The notes under the pieces: generated by a model
Seen by the model: only the letters and a program-made list of their open reading frames with translations
What the model was told of the DNA's origin: nothing
Databases searched by the model: none
In this document: piece after piece, positions 51,578 through 58,899 of the stretch
Position numbering within the stretch: position 1 is the stretch's first letter
Layout of the letters: every line of letters starts with the position of its first letter
Program-made: the position numbers and the translations under genes
Assembly (NCBI RefSeq): GCF_013410655.1
Contig: NZ_JACCFP010000001.1
Location: 1,364,001 to 1,428,000, forward strand
Direction of reading: 5' to 3'
DNA from: Nocardioides thalensis
GTDB taxonomy: Bacteria; Actinomycetota; Actinomycetes; Propionibacteriales; Nocardioidaceae
DNA: 64,000 nucleotides

Positions 51578-52657
51578 ATGGAGATCACCACCACGCTTGC
51601 CGCGAACCCCACCGACGACGCGCGGCTCGCGGAGATCCTGTCCAACCCCGGTTTCGGCACCAACTTCAGCGACCACATGTTCACGGTGGAGTGGACGCCG
51701 GCCGACGGCTGGCACAAGGCGCGGATCACGCCGTACGGCCCGATCACGCTCGACCCGGCGGCGGCCGTGCTGCACTACGCGCAGGAGACCTTCGAGGGCA
51801 TGAAGGCCTACCGCCACGACGACGGCTCCATCTGGTCGTTCCGGCCCGAGGAGAACGCCAAGCGGATGGTGCGCTCCAGCCACCGGCTGGCGCTGCCCGT
51901 GCTCGAGCCCGACGACTTCGTCCAGGCCGTGACCGAGCTGGTGAAGGTCGACCAGCGGTGGGTGCCGGGCAATCCCGAGGGTGGCGAGAAGAGCCTCTAC
52001 GTGCGGCCGTTCATGTTCGCCTCCGAGAAGTTCCTCGGCGTGCGGCCCGCCGAGCACGTCACGTTCATGGTGATCACCAGCCCCGCCGGCGCCTATTTCA
52101 AGGGCGGCGTGAAGCCCGTGACGCTGTGGCTGACCGAGGAGTACACCCGCGCCGGCCGCGGCGGCATGGGCGCCGCCAAGACGGGCGGCAATTACGCGTC
52201 GTCGCTCGTCGCGCAGCAGGAGGCCTACGCCAACGGCTGCGACCAGGTCGTCTTCCTCGACGCTCAGGAGGGCCGGTACGTCGAGGAGCTCGGCGGCATG
52301 AACATGTACTTCGTGTTCGACGACGGCTCGATCGTCACGCCCGAGACCGGCACCATCCTCGAGGGCATCACGCGCTCGTCGATCATCGAGCTGGCGGGCA
52401 AGATGGGCCACCACGTCACCGAGCGGAAGTTCGGCATCGACGAGTGGCGCGACGGCGTCTCCAGCGGCCGGATCACCGAGGTCTTCGCGTGCGGCACGGC
52501 CGCTGTGGTCACGCCGGTCGGCTCGCTCAAGTGGGACGGCGGCGAGACGCCGGCGCCCGCGTCGACGGACCTGACGATGCGGATCCGCCAGGCGCTCGTC
52601 GACGTGCAGCTCGGCCGGGCCGACGACACCTTCGGCTGGATGCACCGCATCGTCTGA
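51578..52657 (+). CDS. ilvE: branched-chain amino acid aminotransferase
   Basis: IlvE performs the last step of valine, leucine and isoleucine synthesis by transferring an amino group from glutamate. The 359-residue length and motifs match the class IV PLP enzyme: HYAQETFEGMKAYRHDDGSI, RMVRSSHRLALP, the PLP lysine in AAKTGGNYASS, and VEELGGMNMYFVF. ATG 51578 follows TAAAGT (51565-51570) by 7 nt, consistent with a leaderless message of its own. The palindrome CCACT-aa-AGTGG (51561-51572) overlaps this promoter. The gene is convergent with an ArsR-type regulator, 3 bp away. Confidence 0.96.
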   Translation: MEITTTLAANPTDDARLAEILSNPGFGTNFSDHMFTVEWTPADGWHKARITPYGPITLDPAAAVLHYAQETFEGMKAYRHDDGSIWSFRPEENAKRMVRSSHRLALPVLEPDDFVQAVTELVKVDQRWVPGNPEGGEKSLYVRPFMFASEKFLGVRPAEHVTFMVITSPAGAYFKGGVKPVTLWLTEEYTRAGRGGMGAAKTGGNYASSLVAQQEAYANGCDQVVFLDAQEGRYVEELGGMNMYFVFDDGSIVTPETGTILEGITRSSIIELAGKMGHHVTERKFGIDEWRDGVSSGRITEVFACGTAAVVTPVGSLKWDGGETPAPASTDLTMRIRQALVDVQLGRADDTFGWMHRIV

Positions 52658-52660
52658 GCG

Positions 52661-52984
52661 TCACCGCGACCGGCGTCCCCGCGCGATCTCGGTCTCGAGT
52701 GCGTCGAGTCGCTGCTCCCAGAACCGCCGGAACGGGTGCAGCCACGCGTCGACCTCGGCGAGCGGCGCGGCGTCGATCGCGTAGATCCGGCGCGTGCCCT
52801 CGGGGCGCACGGTCGCGAAGCCGCTGTCGCGGAGCACGCGGAGGTGCATCGAGACGGCCGGCTGGCTGATGCCGAACTCGTCGGCGATGACGGCGACGAC
52901 CTCGCCGGAGGCGTGCTCGCCCTCGGCCAGCAGCTCCAGGATCCGCCTGCGGACCGGGTCTCCGAGGACGTCGAACGCGTGCAT
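52661..52984 (-). CDS. ArsR-family regulator paired with SRPBCC protein
   Basis: A 107-residue winged-helix protein (MHAFDVLGDPVRRRILELLAEG, EFGISQPAVSMHLRVLRDSGF, RRIYAIDAAPLAEVDAWL). It has no cysteine metal site, as in the ArsR subgroup that accompanies AHSA1/SRPBCC genes. The ATG shares one base with the TGA of the upstream SRPBCC gene. Its likely operator is the AT-rich palindrome at 53621-53650 in front of that gene. The C-terminal tail is Arg-rich. Confidence 0.88.
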   Translation of the reverse strand: MHAFDVLGDPVRRRILELLAEGEHASGEVVAVIADEFGISQPAVSMHLRVLRDSGFATVRPEGTRRIYAIDAAPLAEVDAWLHPFRRFWEQRLDALETEIARGRRSR

Positions 52985-53616
52985 CAGGCCCCGTCGTCCG
53001 GTGCACCGGTGTAGGCCGCCAGGCAACGGGCCGCCGCGGCACGGGCCTGCTCGGGGTCGGTGCCGAAGGCCGCGTCCGCCTCGCCCCATGCGGCGCTGCT
53101 CCCGGCCATGAAGCCCGACAGGTCGGGCATCTCCTCCGGGGACTCGGGGCGCCTCCACTCGGGCGCGGCGAGGTGCTCGCCGAGGCCCATCAGCATCATC
53201 TCCCAGCCGATGCCGACCGCTCCCGGCCCGAACTGCTCCCACATCTCGGGCGGAACCGGGGCGGAGTGCTCGAGCCGGAGCAGCGTGCGGTCGCCCTCGG
53301 GCGTCAGCGTCGCGTCGACCCAGCTCATGCCGTCGTACTCCCAGGTGATCGACAGCCGCTCGGGCGGCTCGCAGGCGAGGACCTCGCCTCCCGCGTTGCC
53401 CTCGAGCTGGAAGCGGCCGCCGAGGCGGAGGTCGCCGGAGACGGGCATCAGCCAGCGGTCGATCCGCTCGGCCGTGGTGAGGGCGTCCCACACCTCGTCG
53501 GGCGGGGCGTCGAACGTGCGGGTCACGACGAGGACGCGCAGCTCCTGCCCGTCGCGCGTCGTGGTGGAGAGGGCGCGGTCGACCGCGCCCAGGTGGTCGG
53601 CGGGAGTGAAGGTCAT
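52984..53616 (-). CDS. SRPBCC (AHSA1-type) domain protein
   Basis: A 210-residue START-like protein: VVTRTFDAPPDEVWDALTTAERIDRWLMPVSGDLRLGGRFQLEG, LSITWEYDGMSWVDATLTPEGDRTLLRLEHS, and a C-terminal helix. This family binds small hydrophobic ligands in a helix-grip cavity; the AHSA1-like branch is commonly encoded with ArsR regulators. Ligand and role are unknown. ATG 53616 is 4 bp from the operator palindrome. Gene order here is SRPBCC first and ArsR second, with a TGATG overlap. Confidence 0.87.
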   Translation of the reverse strand: MTFTPADHLGAVDRALSTTTRDGQELRVLVVTRTFDAPPDEVWDALTTAERIDRWLMPVSGDLRLGGRFQLEGNAGGEVLACEPPERLSITWEYDGMSWVDATLTPEGDRTLLRLEHSAPVPPEMWEQFGPGAVGIGWEMMLMGLGEHLAAPEWRRPESPEEMPDLSGFMAGSSAAWGEADAAFGTDPEQARAAAARCLAAYTGAPDDGA

Positions 53617-53620
53617 GTCT

Positions 53621-53650
53621 GCTTTATATCAGGCAACGCTGATATAAAGC
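53621..53650. promoter_or_regulatory. AT-rich palindromic operator
   Basis: GCTTTATATCAG (53621-53632) and CTGATATAAAGC (53639-53650) are exact reverse complements separated by gcaacg. It stands out as an AT-rich block in GC-rich DNA, 4 bp in front of the SRPBCC start and 34 bp before the divergent YjbR-family gene. A dimeric ArsR protein binding here could repress both directions. Confidence 0.75.
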
Positions 53651-53684
53651 CAGCGTCGTCGGCGGCCGATGGTTCACTGGGCGC

Positions 53685-54086
53685 ATGGCCCACCCGATCG
53701 TGTTCAGCGACGACGACCCGGGTCTCGCCGAGCTCCGGGAGATCTGCCTCGCGCTGCCCGGCGCCGAGGAGCGCATCAGCCACGGCCGGCCGACGTTTCG
53801 CGCGGGCAAGATCTTCGCGGCGTTCGGCGGGTCCGAGAAGCTGCGGCCGGGGGAGCACCGGCAGGTGCCGAGCGCGTTCATCTTCACCCCCGACGCCGTC
53901 GACCTGCCGGCGATCGACGAGGACCCGCGCTTCTTCGTGCCCGCCTATTACGGGCCGTACGGCGGCCGCGCGATCGACCTGGCCTCGCCCGACATCGACT
54001 GGGCGGAGATCGCCGAGCTCGCGGATGCGTCGTACCGGCGGGTCGCGCCGAAGCGGCTGGTCGCCGAGCTCGACGCACGCGGCTGA
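53685..54086 (+). CDS. MmcQ/YjbR-family protein
   Basis: A 133-residue protein with the MmcQ/YjbR DNA-binding-like fold: LREICLALPGAEERISHGRPTFRAGKIFAAFGG near the start and ASPDIDWAEIAELADASYRRVAPKRLVAEL at the end. The fold resembles CyaY-like alpha/beta proteins and some members bind DNA, but no specific function is established. It lies between two ArsR/SRPBCC modules and is divergent from the first, so it may share the operator at 53621-53650. Confidence 0.82.
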   Translation: MAHPIVFSDDDPGLAELREICLALPGAEERISHGRPTFRAGKIFAAFGGSEKLRPGEHRQVPSAFIFTPDAVDLPAIDEDPRFFVPAYYGPYGGRAIDLASPDIDWAEIAELADASYRRVAPKRLVAELDARG

Positions 54087-54094
54087 GGACCTGC

Positions 54095-54442
54095 CTACTT
54101 CTGTCGGCGCTCGACCGCCTCGGCGATCCGCTTGATGCGCGCCAGCCGCGCGTCCCACGCGGTGCCGACGGCGGCGAGCTGGGCGGCCGCCCGCTCGAGC
54201 TGGGCCTGGTTGACGTGGAACCGGCGCTCCCGGCCCGCGGTGCTGGAGGCGACGAGGCCGACGCGGTCGAGCACCGCGAGGTGCTTGGTCACCGCCTGTC
54301 GGGTCACCGGGAGCTGGGCGCTGAGCGAGGTCGCCGTGCCGACGCCGTCACTGAGCAGCAGGTCGAGCATCCGGCGCCGCGTCGGGTCGCCGATCGCCGA
54401 CCACAGCTCGTCGTCGACCCCGGTGCGCGGCTGGGCGCTCAT
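54095..54442 (-). CDS. ArsR-family regulator, second module
   Basis: A 115-residue winged-helix protein (ELWSAIGDPTRRRMLDLLLSDG, LPVTRQAVTKHLAVLDRVGL, RERRFHVNQAQLERAAAQL), of the same metal-free SRPBCC-associated type as the one at 52661 but not closely similar. Its ATG overlaps the stop of the upstream SRPBCC gene by 4 bp. It is convergent with the YjbR-family gene. The dyads at 54931-54993 are candidate binding sites. Confidence 0.88.
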   Translation of the reverse strand: MSAQPRTGVDDELWSAIGDPTRRRMLDLLLSDGVGTATSLSAQLPVTRQAVTKHLAVLDRVGLVASSTAGRERRFHVNQAQLERAAAQLAAVGTAWDARLARIKRIAEAVERRQK

Positions 54443-54921
54443 CGCCGCGCGACCGCGGTCGGGGCGTAGGCGACCAGCTTGGGCAGGAAGTAGTCCCAGC
54501 CGGACGTGTGGTCGAAGTAGGTCTCCTCGAGCTGCGCGACCTCCCAGCCCATCTCGCGGAAGCCGGTCTCCTTGAACCGCACCGTGGTCCCGCTGCCCGT
54601 CGGCACCAGCTCGAAGGTCACGAGCAGCGAGTTGCCCTCGCGGGCGTCCTCGCCGGCCTCGTGGATCCAGCGGAACGTGAACGACCGCGGCGGGATCGCC
54701 TCGATCACCGTCAGCGTGACGACCTTGCCGCCGTCGGCGACGTCGCCGAACGTGATCGTGCCGGTCGCGCCGGGGGAGACGTCGTACGCCGCGTCGTCGG
54801 GCCACCACTCCTTGACGTGCTCGGGGTCGCTGATGACCTCGTAGACCACCTCGGGCGCCGCGTCGATGTAGAGCTCGCGCTCGATGCTGCCGAGCTCGGT
54901 GTCCGTGCCCTCTGTCCGCAT
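54439..54921 (-). CDS. SRPBCC-domain protein, second module
   Basis: A 160-residue START-like protein (IERELYIDAAPEVVYEVISDPEHVKEWWPDDAAYDV, TLTVIEAIPPRSFTFRWIH, TTVRFKETGFREMGWEVAQLEE). ATG 54921 is preferred over 54981 because it follows GGAGG and the longer start overlaps the operator dyads. It is encoded with the ArsR gene immediately downstream. The repeated ArsR/SRPBCC arrangement within 2 kb suggests an ancient duplication or two ligand-specific circuits; the ligand is unknown. Confidence 0.87.
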   Translation of the reverse strand: MRTEGTDTELGSIERELYIDAAPEVVYEVISDPEHVKEWWPDDAAYDVSPGATGTITFGDVADGGKVVTLTVIEAIPPRSFTFRWIHEAGEDAREGNSLLVTFELVPTGSGTTVRFKETGFREMGWEVAQLEETYFDHTSGWDYFLPKLVAYAPTAVARR

Positions 54922-54930
54922 TCCTGCCTC

Positions 54931-54993
54931 CTGCAACCGCCGGTTGCAGAAGACGGTACCCACGCGGGCACGCCGGCGCAACCCGGCGTTGCG
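54931..54993. promoter_or_regulatory. paired GCAAC-N5-GTTGC operators
   Basis: CTGCAACC-gcc-GGTTGCAG (54931-54949) is a perfect dyad, and a second CGCAAC-ccggc-GTTGCG lies at 54977-54993. Both share GCAAC-N5-GTTGC, with centres 45 bp apart. They lie just upstream of the second SRPBCC/ArsR pair, as expected for autoregulation. Confidence 0.65.
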
Positions 54994-55057
54994 CGACGCG
55001 GCGGGCCTCAGGCGCAGCCTGGGCTTCGGACGGCCTCTCCGCGGGTAGCCTTTGCGC

Positions 55058-56725
55058 GTGACGAGCCAGCCCCAGAGCGCGCAGCCGACCCGCGTCGGCG
55101 ACTACGCCGTGCTCACCAAGCTCGGCGAGGGCGGCATGGGCATCGTCCACCTCGCCCGCGGGGCCGACGGCCGTCGGGTGGCGCTCAAGGTGCTGCGCCC
55201 GCACGTCGTGGGCGACAACGAGGCGCGGGCCCGGCTGGCGCGGGAGGTGGCCTCCCTCGAGAGGGTGCGCAGCCCGTGGATCGCCGAGATCCTCGACGCC
55301 GACCCGTGGGCCGACGTGCCCTACGTCGTCACCCGCTACGTCCCGGGCCTCTCTCTTCACGACCACGTGGCGGAGGAGGGGCCGATCGCCGACCGCGACC
55401 TCCACTGGCTCGCGGGGTGCCTGGCCGAGGGGATCGCCGCGGTGCACTCCGCCGGCGTGCTCCACCGCGACGTGAAGCCGTCCAACGTGCTGATGGAGGG
55501 CCGCACCCCGATCCTCATCGACTTCGGGCTCGCGCGCGTCGCCGACGACCCGCGCCTCACCCAGACCGGCTGGCTGCTGGGCACGCCGGGCTACCTCGCG
55601 CCGGAGATCCTGTACGGCGACGACGCCACGCCCGCGTCCGACGTGCACGCGTGGGCGGCGACGGTGGCCTACGCGGGCAACGGCCGCGCGCCGTACGGCC
55701 GCGGACCGTCGATGGCGATCATGGACCGCGCCCGCCGCGGCGAACACGACCTCGGTGGGCTGACCGGGTCGCTGCGCGAGGTGGTCGACGCCGCCCTGTC
55801 GCCCGACCCGCTGGAGCGGCCGAGCCTGCACGAGATCCTCGCCTGGATCCGGCCGCTGAGCACCCGCCCCGAGCTGCCCGTGGCCGACCCTCCGGTCGCC
55901 GACGACTTCACGCTCCCGCTGGCGGTCGCAGCGCAGGGTGGTGCGCCCGCACCGGTGCTGCCTCCGCCGCCTCCGGCCCGACCCACCCGGGTGCTCGAGA
56001 CCGAGGTCGGCCCGGTGCCGCCGGCCGCGCCGTTCCCGGCCGCGGCGCCGACACTGGGTCCCGCCCAGCCCGGTCCGCCGGCTCCGCCGGCGCACGCGAT
56101 GGAGCGGCTGGGGCAGGAGTGGGACGAGCAGTGGGGCGCCCCCTACCCGCCGGTCGCGCCGAGGCCGCCGCTCGCGGAGCGGTTGCGCCGCGGTGTCGCC
56201 GTCGGGTGCGGGGCGATCCTGCTCGGCGCGGCGACGGCCGCGGCGCCGTACGTCACCGCCGCCGGCGTCCTCGTCGCCGTGTGGCTGCTCCGGGCGGGCT
56301 CGCTCGCGGCGTCGTCGCTCGCCCACAAGCGGGTCGCGCGCGGGGCCAAGTGGCACGACGGGATCGGGTTCGTCGTGTCCAGCCCGTGGCACCTGGTGCG
56401 CGCGATCACCGGCACCGTCGTGCTGGTGCTGTGGAGCGCCGGCATCGCCGCCGCCGCGGGGCTGATCTGCTACGCCCTCGCGACCGGGGTCGCGACGATG
56501 CTCTTCACCGGCGGTACGGCGCTGGGCGTCGCGCTGTGGACCGGCATCGCGAGCAGCCGCTTCCGCGGGCCGCTCTCGCGGGTGGTCCATCCGCTGAGCC
56601 GCGGCTGGGTGCCGTGGTCGGCCCTGTGCGGCGGGCTGCTCGTCGCGGCCGTCGTGCTCGGCGCGGTCGTCGCGAGCCGCGGGATCGAGTGGCTGCCCGC
56701 GGCGTCAGGCCCGTTCGGCCTGTGA
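55058..56725 (+). CDS. membrane-anchored serine/threonine protein kinase
   Basis: A 555-residue protein. The N-terminal kinase domain (~10-270) has GEGGMGIVHLA, the lysine in VALKVLRPHVV, HRDVKPSNVLM, DFGLARV and a GTPGYLAPEIL P+1 region, all intact. A Pro/Ala-rich juxtamembrane linker follows, then about five transmembrane segments in the last 180 residues (GAILLGAATAAAPYVTAAGV, ITGTVVLVLWSAGIAAAAGLI and others). No PASTA domain is present, so the sensing part is probably membrane-embedded. TAGCCT lies 6 nt before GTG 55058, suggesting a leaderless start. Not linked to the PknG-like locus by sequence. Confidence 0.9.
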   Translation: MTSQPQSAQPTRVGDYAVLTKLGEGGMGIVHLARGADGRRVALKVLRPHVVGDNEARARLAREVASLERVRSPWIAEILDADPWADVPYVVTRYVPGLSLHDHVAEEGPIADRDLHWLAGCLAEGIAAVHSAGVLHRDVKPSNVLMEGRTPILIDFGLARVADDPRLTQTGWLLGTPGYLAPEILYGDDATPASDVHAWAATVAYAGNGRAPYGRGPSMAIMDRARRGEHDLGGLTGSLREVVDAALSPDPLERPSLHEILAWIRPLSTRPELPVADPPVADDFTLPLAVAAQGGAPAPVLPPPPPARPTRVLETEVGPVPPAAPFPAAAPTLGPAQPGPPAPPAHAMERLGQEWDEQWGAPYPPVAPRPPLAERLRRGVAVGCGAILLGAATAAAPYVTAAGVLVAVWLLRAGSLAASSLAHKRVARGAKWHDGIGFVVSSPWHLVRAITGTVVLVLWSAGIAAAAGLICYALATGVATMLFTGGTALGVALWTGIASSRFRGPLSRVVHPLSRGWVPWSALCGGLLVAAVVLGAVVASRGIEWLPAASGPFGL

Positions 56726-57064
56726 CGCCTCCAGTGCCCTGATCGCGACGCCTGCGGCCCACCAGGCGAGTCCGGCGAGGGCCAGGCCACCGACGATCGC
56801 GCCGAGGAGCGACGGCGCCGGGCGCGCCGACTCCTGGAACCCGCCGACCACGCCGTCGGACTGCGCGGAGCCGATCGACCACCGGGACTGGTGCGACCCG
56901 ACGGAGAGCAGGGCCATCGAGGAGCCGAGCGACCCGGCGGACGCGAACGAGCCGACCGAGCCGATGGAGAAGGCCGAGCCGGCCGACCCGATCGACATGA
57001 ACGACTCGCTGGAGGCGATGCTGAGCATCGAGTTGCGGGAGCGGATCGACCAGAGCGACGGCAT
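56705..57064 (-). CDS. serine/glycine repeat membrane protein
   Basis: A 119-residue protein. Residues ~13-69 are built from a degenerate S-I-G-S-x-G-S repeat (SFMSIGSAGSAF, SIGSVGSFASAGSLGS, SVGSHQSRWSIGSAQS), which could form a short beta-solenoid or an extended sticky segment. A single transmembrane helix follows (LLGAIVGGLALAGLAWWAAGVAI). Similar Ser/Gly-repeat proteins occur in actinobacteria without known function. Its 3' end overlaps the kinase gene by 21 bp on the opposite strand, and its start is 79 bp from the cimA leader. Confidence 0.7.
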   Translation of the reverse strand: MPSLWSIRSRNSMLSIASSESFMSIGSAGSAFSIGSVGSFASAGSLGSSMALLSVGSHQSRWSIGSAQSDGVVGGFQESARPAPSLLGAIVGGLALAGLAWWAAGVAIRALEASQAERA

Positions 57065-57142
57065 GGCCGCATCCTGCCCGCGCGGGACGCCGGATGGCGA
57101 GACCCCCTGTCCGGCCGGGCGGGTCGTGGCAGGATGGGGGCC

Positions 57143-57172
57143 GTGTCCAGCACCAGCATCATCATTACCTAG
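57143..57172 (+). CDS. cimA leader peptide (three Ile codons)
   Basis: A 9-codon frame M-S-S-T-S-I-I-I-T (GTG start, TAG at 57170-57172). Three consecutive Ile codons (ATC ATC ATT) placed 94 bp before citramalate synthase, an isoleucine-pathway enzyme, strongly suggest ribosome-mediated attenuation by isoleucine. CAGGAT (57130-57135) lies 7 nt before the GTG, so the leader is likely leaderless. Confidence 0.85.
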   Translation: MSSTSIIIT

Positions 57173-57226
57173 CGCGTCGAGCCCAGCCCGACGCGCAGCC
57201 TCTCGCACCCGAGAGGCTTTTCTTTT
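57172..57226 (+). terminator. cimA attenuator: pause hairpin and terminator
   Basis: GCGCGTCG (57172-57179) pairs with CGACGCGC (57189-57196) directly after the leader stop. It is followed by GCCTCTC-gcaccc-GAGAGGC (57198-57217), a perfect 7-bp stem, and the T-rich tail TTTTCTTTT (57218-57226). The layout matches the ilvB attenuator: leader peptide, stop-proximal hairpin, intrinsic terminator, structural gene. Confidence 0.85.
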
Positions 57227-57265
57227 GCCCGGACGTTCCCACCCAGACTGCCGAAGAGAAGACCG

Positions 57266-58879
57266 ATGACCGACCAGCCCGCGCTCGACCTGCACGGCGC
57301 CTTCCACGTCTACGACACGACGCTGCGCGACGGCGCGCAGCAGGAGGGCCTCAACCTCTCCGTCGCGGACAAGCTGACGATCGCGCGCCAGCTCGACGGC
57401 CTCGGCGTCGGCTACATCGAGGGCGGGTGGCCGGGGGCCAACCCCAAGGACACGGAGTTCTTCCGCCGTGCGGCGCAGGAGCTCGACCTCCAGCACGCGC
57501 GGCTCGCGGCGTTCGGCGCCACCCGCAAGGCGGGCGTCGCCGCGGCCGACGACCCGCAGGTGGCCGCGCTGCGCGACAGCGGCGCGGGCGTGGTGACCCT
57601 GGTCGCGAAGTCGCACGTGGGCCACGTCGAGAAGGCGCTGCGCACCACGCTCGCCGAGAACCTCGCCATGGTGCGCGACACGGTCAGCCACCTCCGCGCG
57701 GAGGGCCAACAGGTCTTCCTCGACGCCGAGCACTTCTTCGACGGCTATCGGCTCGACCGGTCCTACGCGCTCGAGGTGCTGCGGACGGCGTACGACGCCG
57801 GCGCCGACGTGATCGCGCTCTGCGACACCAACGGCGGCATGCTGCCCGGCTGGGTCGCCGACGTCGTGGACGACGTCGTGCAGTCGACCGGGGTGCGGGT
57901 CGGCATCCACTGCCACAACGACACCGGCTGCGCGGTGGCCAACACCCTCGCCGCCGTCGACGCCGGCGCGACCCACGTGCAGGGCTGCATCAACGGCTAC
58001 GGCGAGCGCACGGGCAACGCCGACCTGGTCAACGTCGTGGCCAACCTCGAGCTCAAGCTGGACCGGCAGGTGCTGCCGCCGGGACTGCTCCAGGAGGCCA
58101 CCCGGATCGCGCACGCGGTCGCCGAGGTGACCAACGTGCCGCCGGCCTCCCGGCAGCCGTACGTCGGCACGTCGGCGTTCGCGCACAAGGCCGGCCTGCA
58201 CGCCAGCGCCATCAAGATCGACCCCGACCTCTACCAGCACATGGACCCCGCGGGCGTCGGCAACGACATGCGCCTGCTGGTCTCCGAGATGGCCGGTCGC
58301 GCGTCGATCGAGCTCAAGGGCAGGGAGCTCGGCTTCGACCTCAGCGGCGACCCGGAGACCGTCAGCCGCGTCACCGCGCGGGTCAAGGAGATGGAGGCGC
58401 GCGGCTACACGTTCGAGGCGGCCGATGCGTCCTTCGAGCTGCTGCTCGTCGAGGAGGCCGAGGGCCGGCGGCCGTCGTACTTCGACGTCGAGTCGTGGCG
58501 CGTCATCACCGAGACGCTCACCCACGCGGTGCCGGGGGAGGAGGCGGTCTCCGAGGCGACGGTGAAGCTCCAGGCCGCGGGCGTCCGCTACGTCGTCACC
58601 GGCGAGGGCAACGGCCCGGTCAACGCGCTCGACCAGGCGCTGCGTGCGGCGATCGTGCAGGCCTACCCGGCGATCGCGAAGTTCGAGCTGATCGACTTCA
58701 AGGTGCGGATCCTCGACCAGGGCCACGGGACCGACGCGATCACCCGCGTGCTGATCGAGACCTCCGACGGCGAGTCGTCGTGGGTCACCGTGGGGGTGGG
58801 CGCCAACGTGATCGAGGCCTCGTGGGAGGCGCTCGTCGACGGCTTCACCTACGGGCTGCTCCGCCACCAGGTCGGCTGA
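57266..58879 (+). CDS. cimA: citramalate synthase
   Basis: CimA condenses pyruvate and acetyl-CoA to citramalate, starting the threonine-independent route to 2-oxobutyrate and isoleucine. The 537-residue protein has the HMGL-like TIM barrel of the LeuA/CimA family (YDTTLRDGAQQEGLNLSVADK, CHNDTGCAVANTLAAVDAGATHVQGCINGYGERTGN with the metal-binding HxH-like residues) and a C-terminal LeuA-type allosteric domain (near 410-537) where isoleucine binds. GYIEGGWPGANPKD is typical of CimA rather than LeuA. ATG 57266 follows the attenuator by about 40 nt. No leuA is present in the window. Confidence 0.95.
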   Translation: MTDQPALDLHGAFHVYDTTLRDGAQQEGLNLSVADKLTIARQLDGLGVGYIEGGWPGANPKDTEFFRRAAQELDLQHARLAAFGATRKAGVAAADDPQVAALRDSGAGVVTLVAKSHVGHVEKALRTTLAENLAMVRDTVSHLRAEGQQVFLDAEHFFDGYRLDRSYALEVLRTAYDAGADVIALCDTNGGMLPGWVADVVDDVVQSTGVRVGIHCHNDTGCAVANTLAAVDAGATHVQGCINGYGERTGNADLVNVVANLELKLDRQVLPPGLLQEATRIAHAVAEVTNVPPASRQPYVGTSAFAHKAGLHASAIKIDPDLYQHMDPAGVGNDMRLLVSEMAGRASIELKGRELGFDLSGDPETVSRVTARVKEMEARGYTFEAADASFELLLVEEAEGRRPSYFDVESWRVITETLTHAVPGEEAVSEATVKLQAAGVRYVVTGEGNGPVNALDQALRAAIVQAYPAIAKFELIDFKVRILDQGHGTDAITRVLIETSDGESSWVTVGVGANVIEASWEALVDGFTYGLLRHQVG

Positions 58880-58899
58880 GCCGCCTCAGTCGGTGGTCC

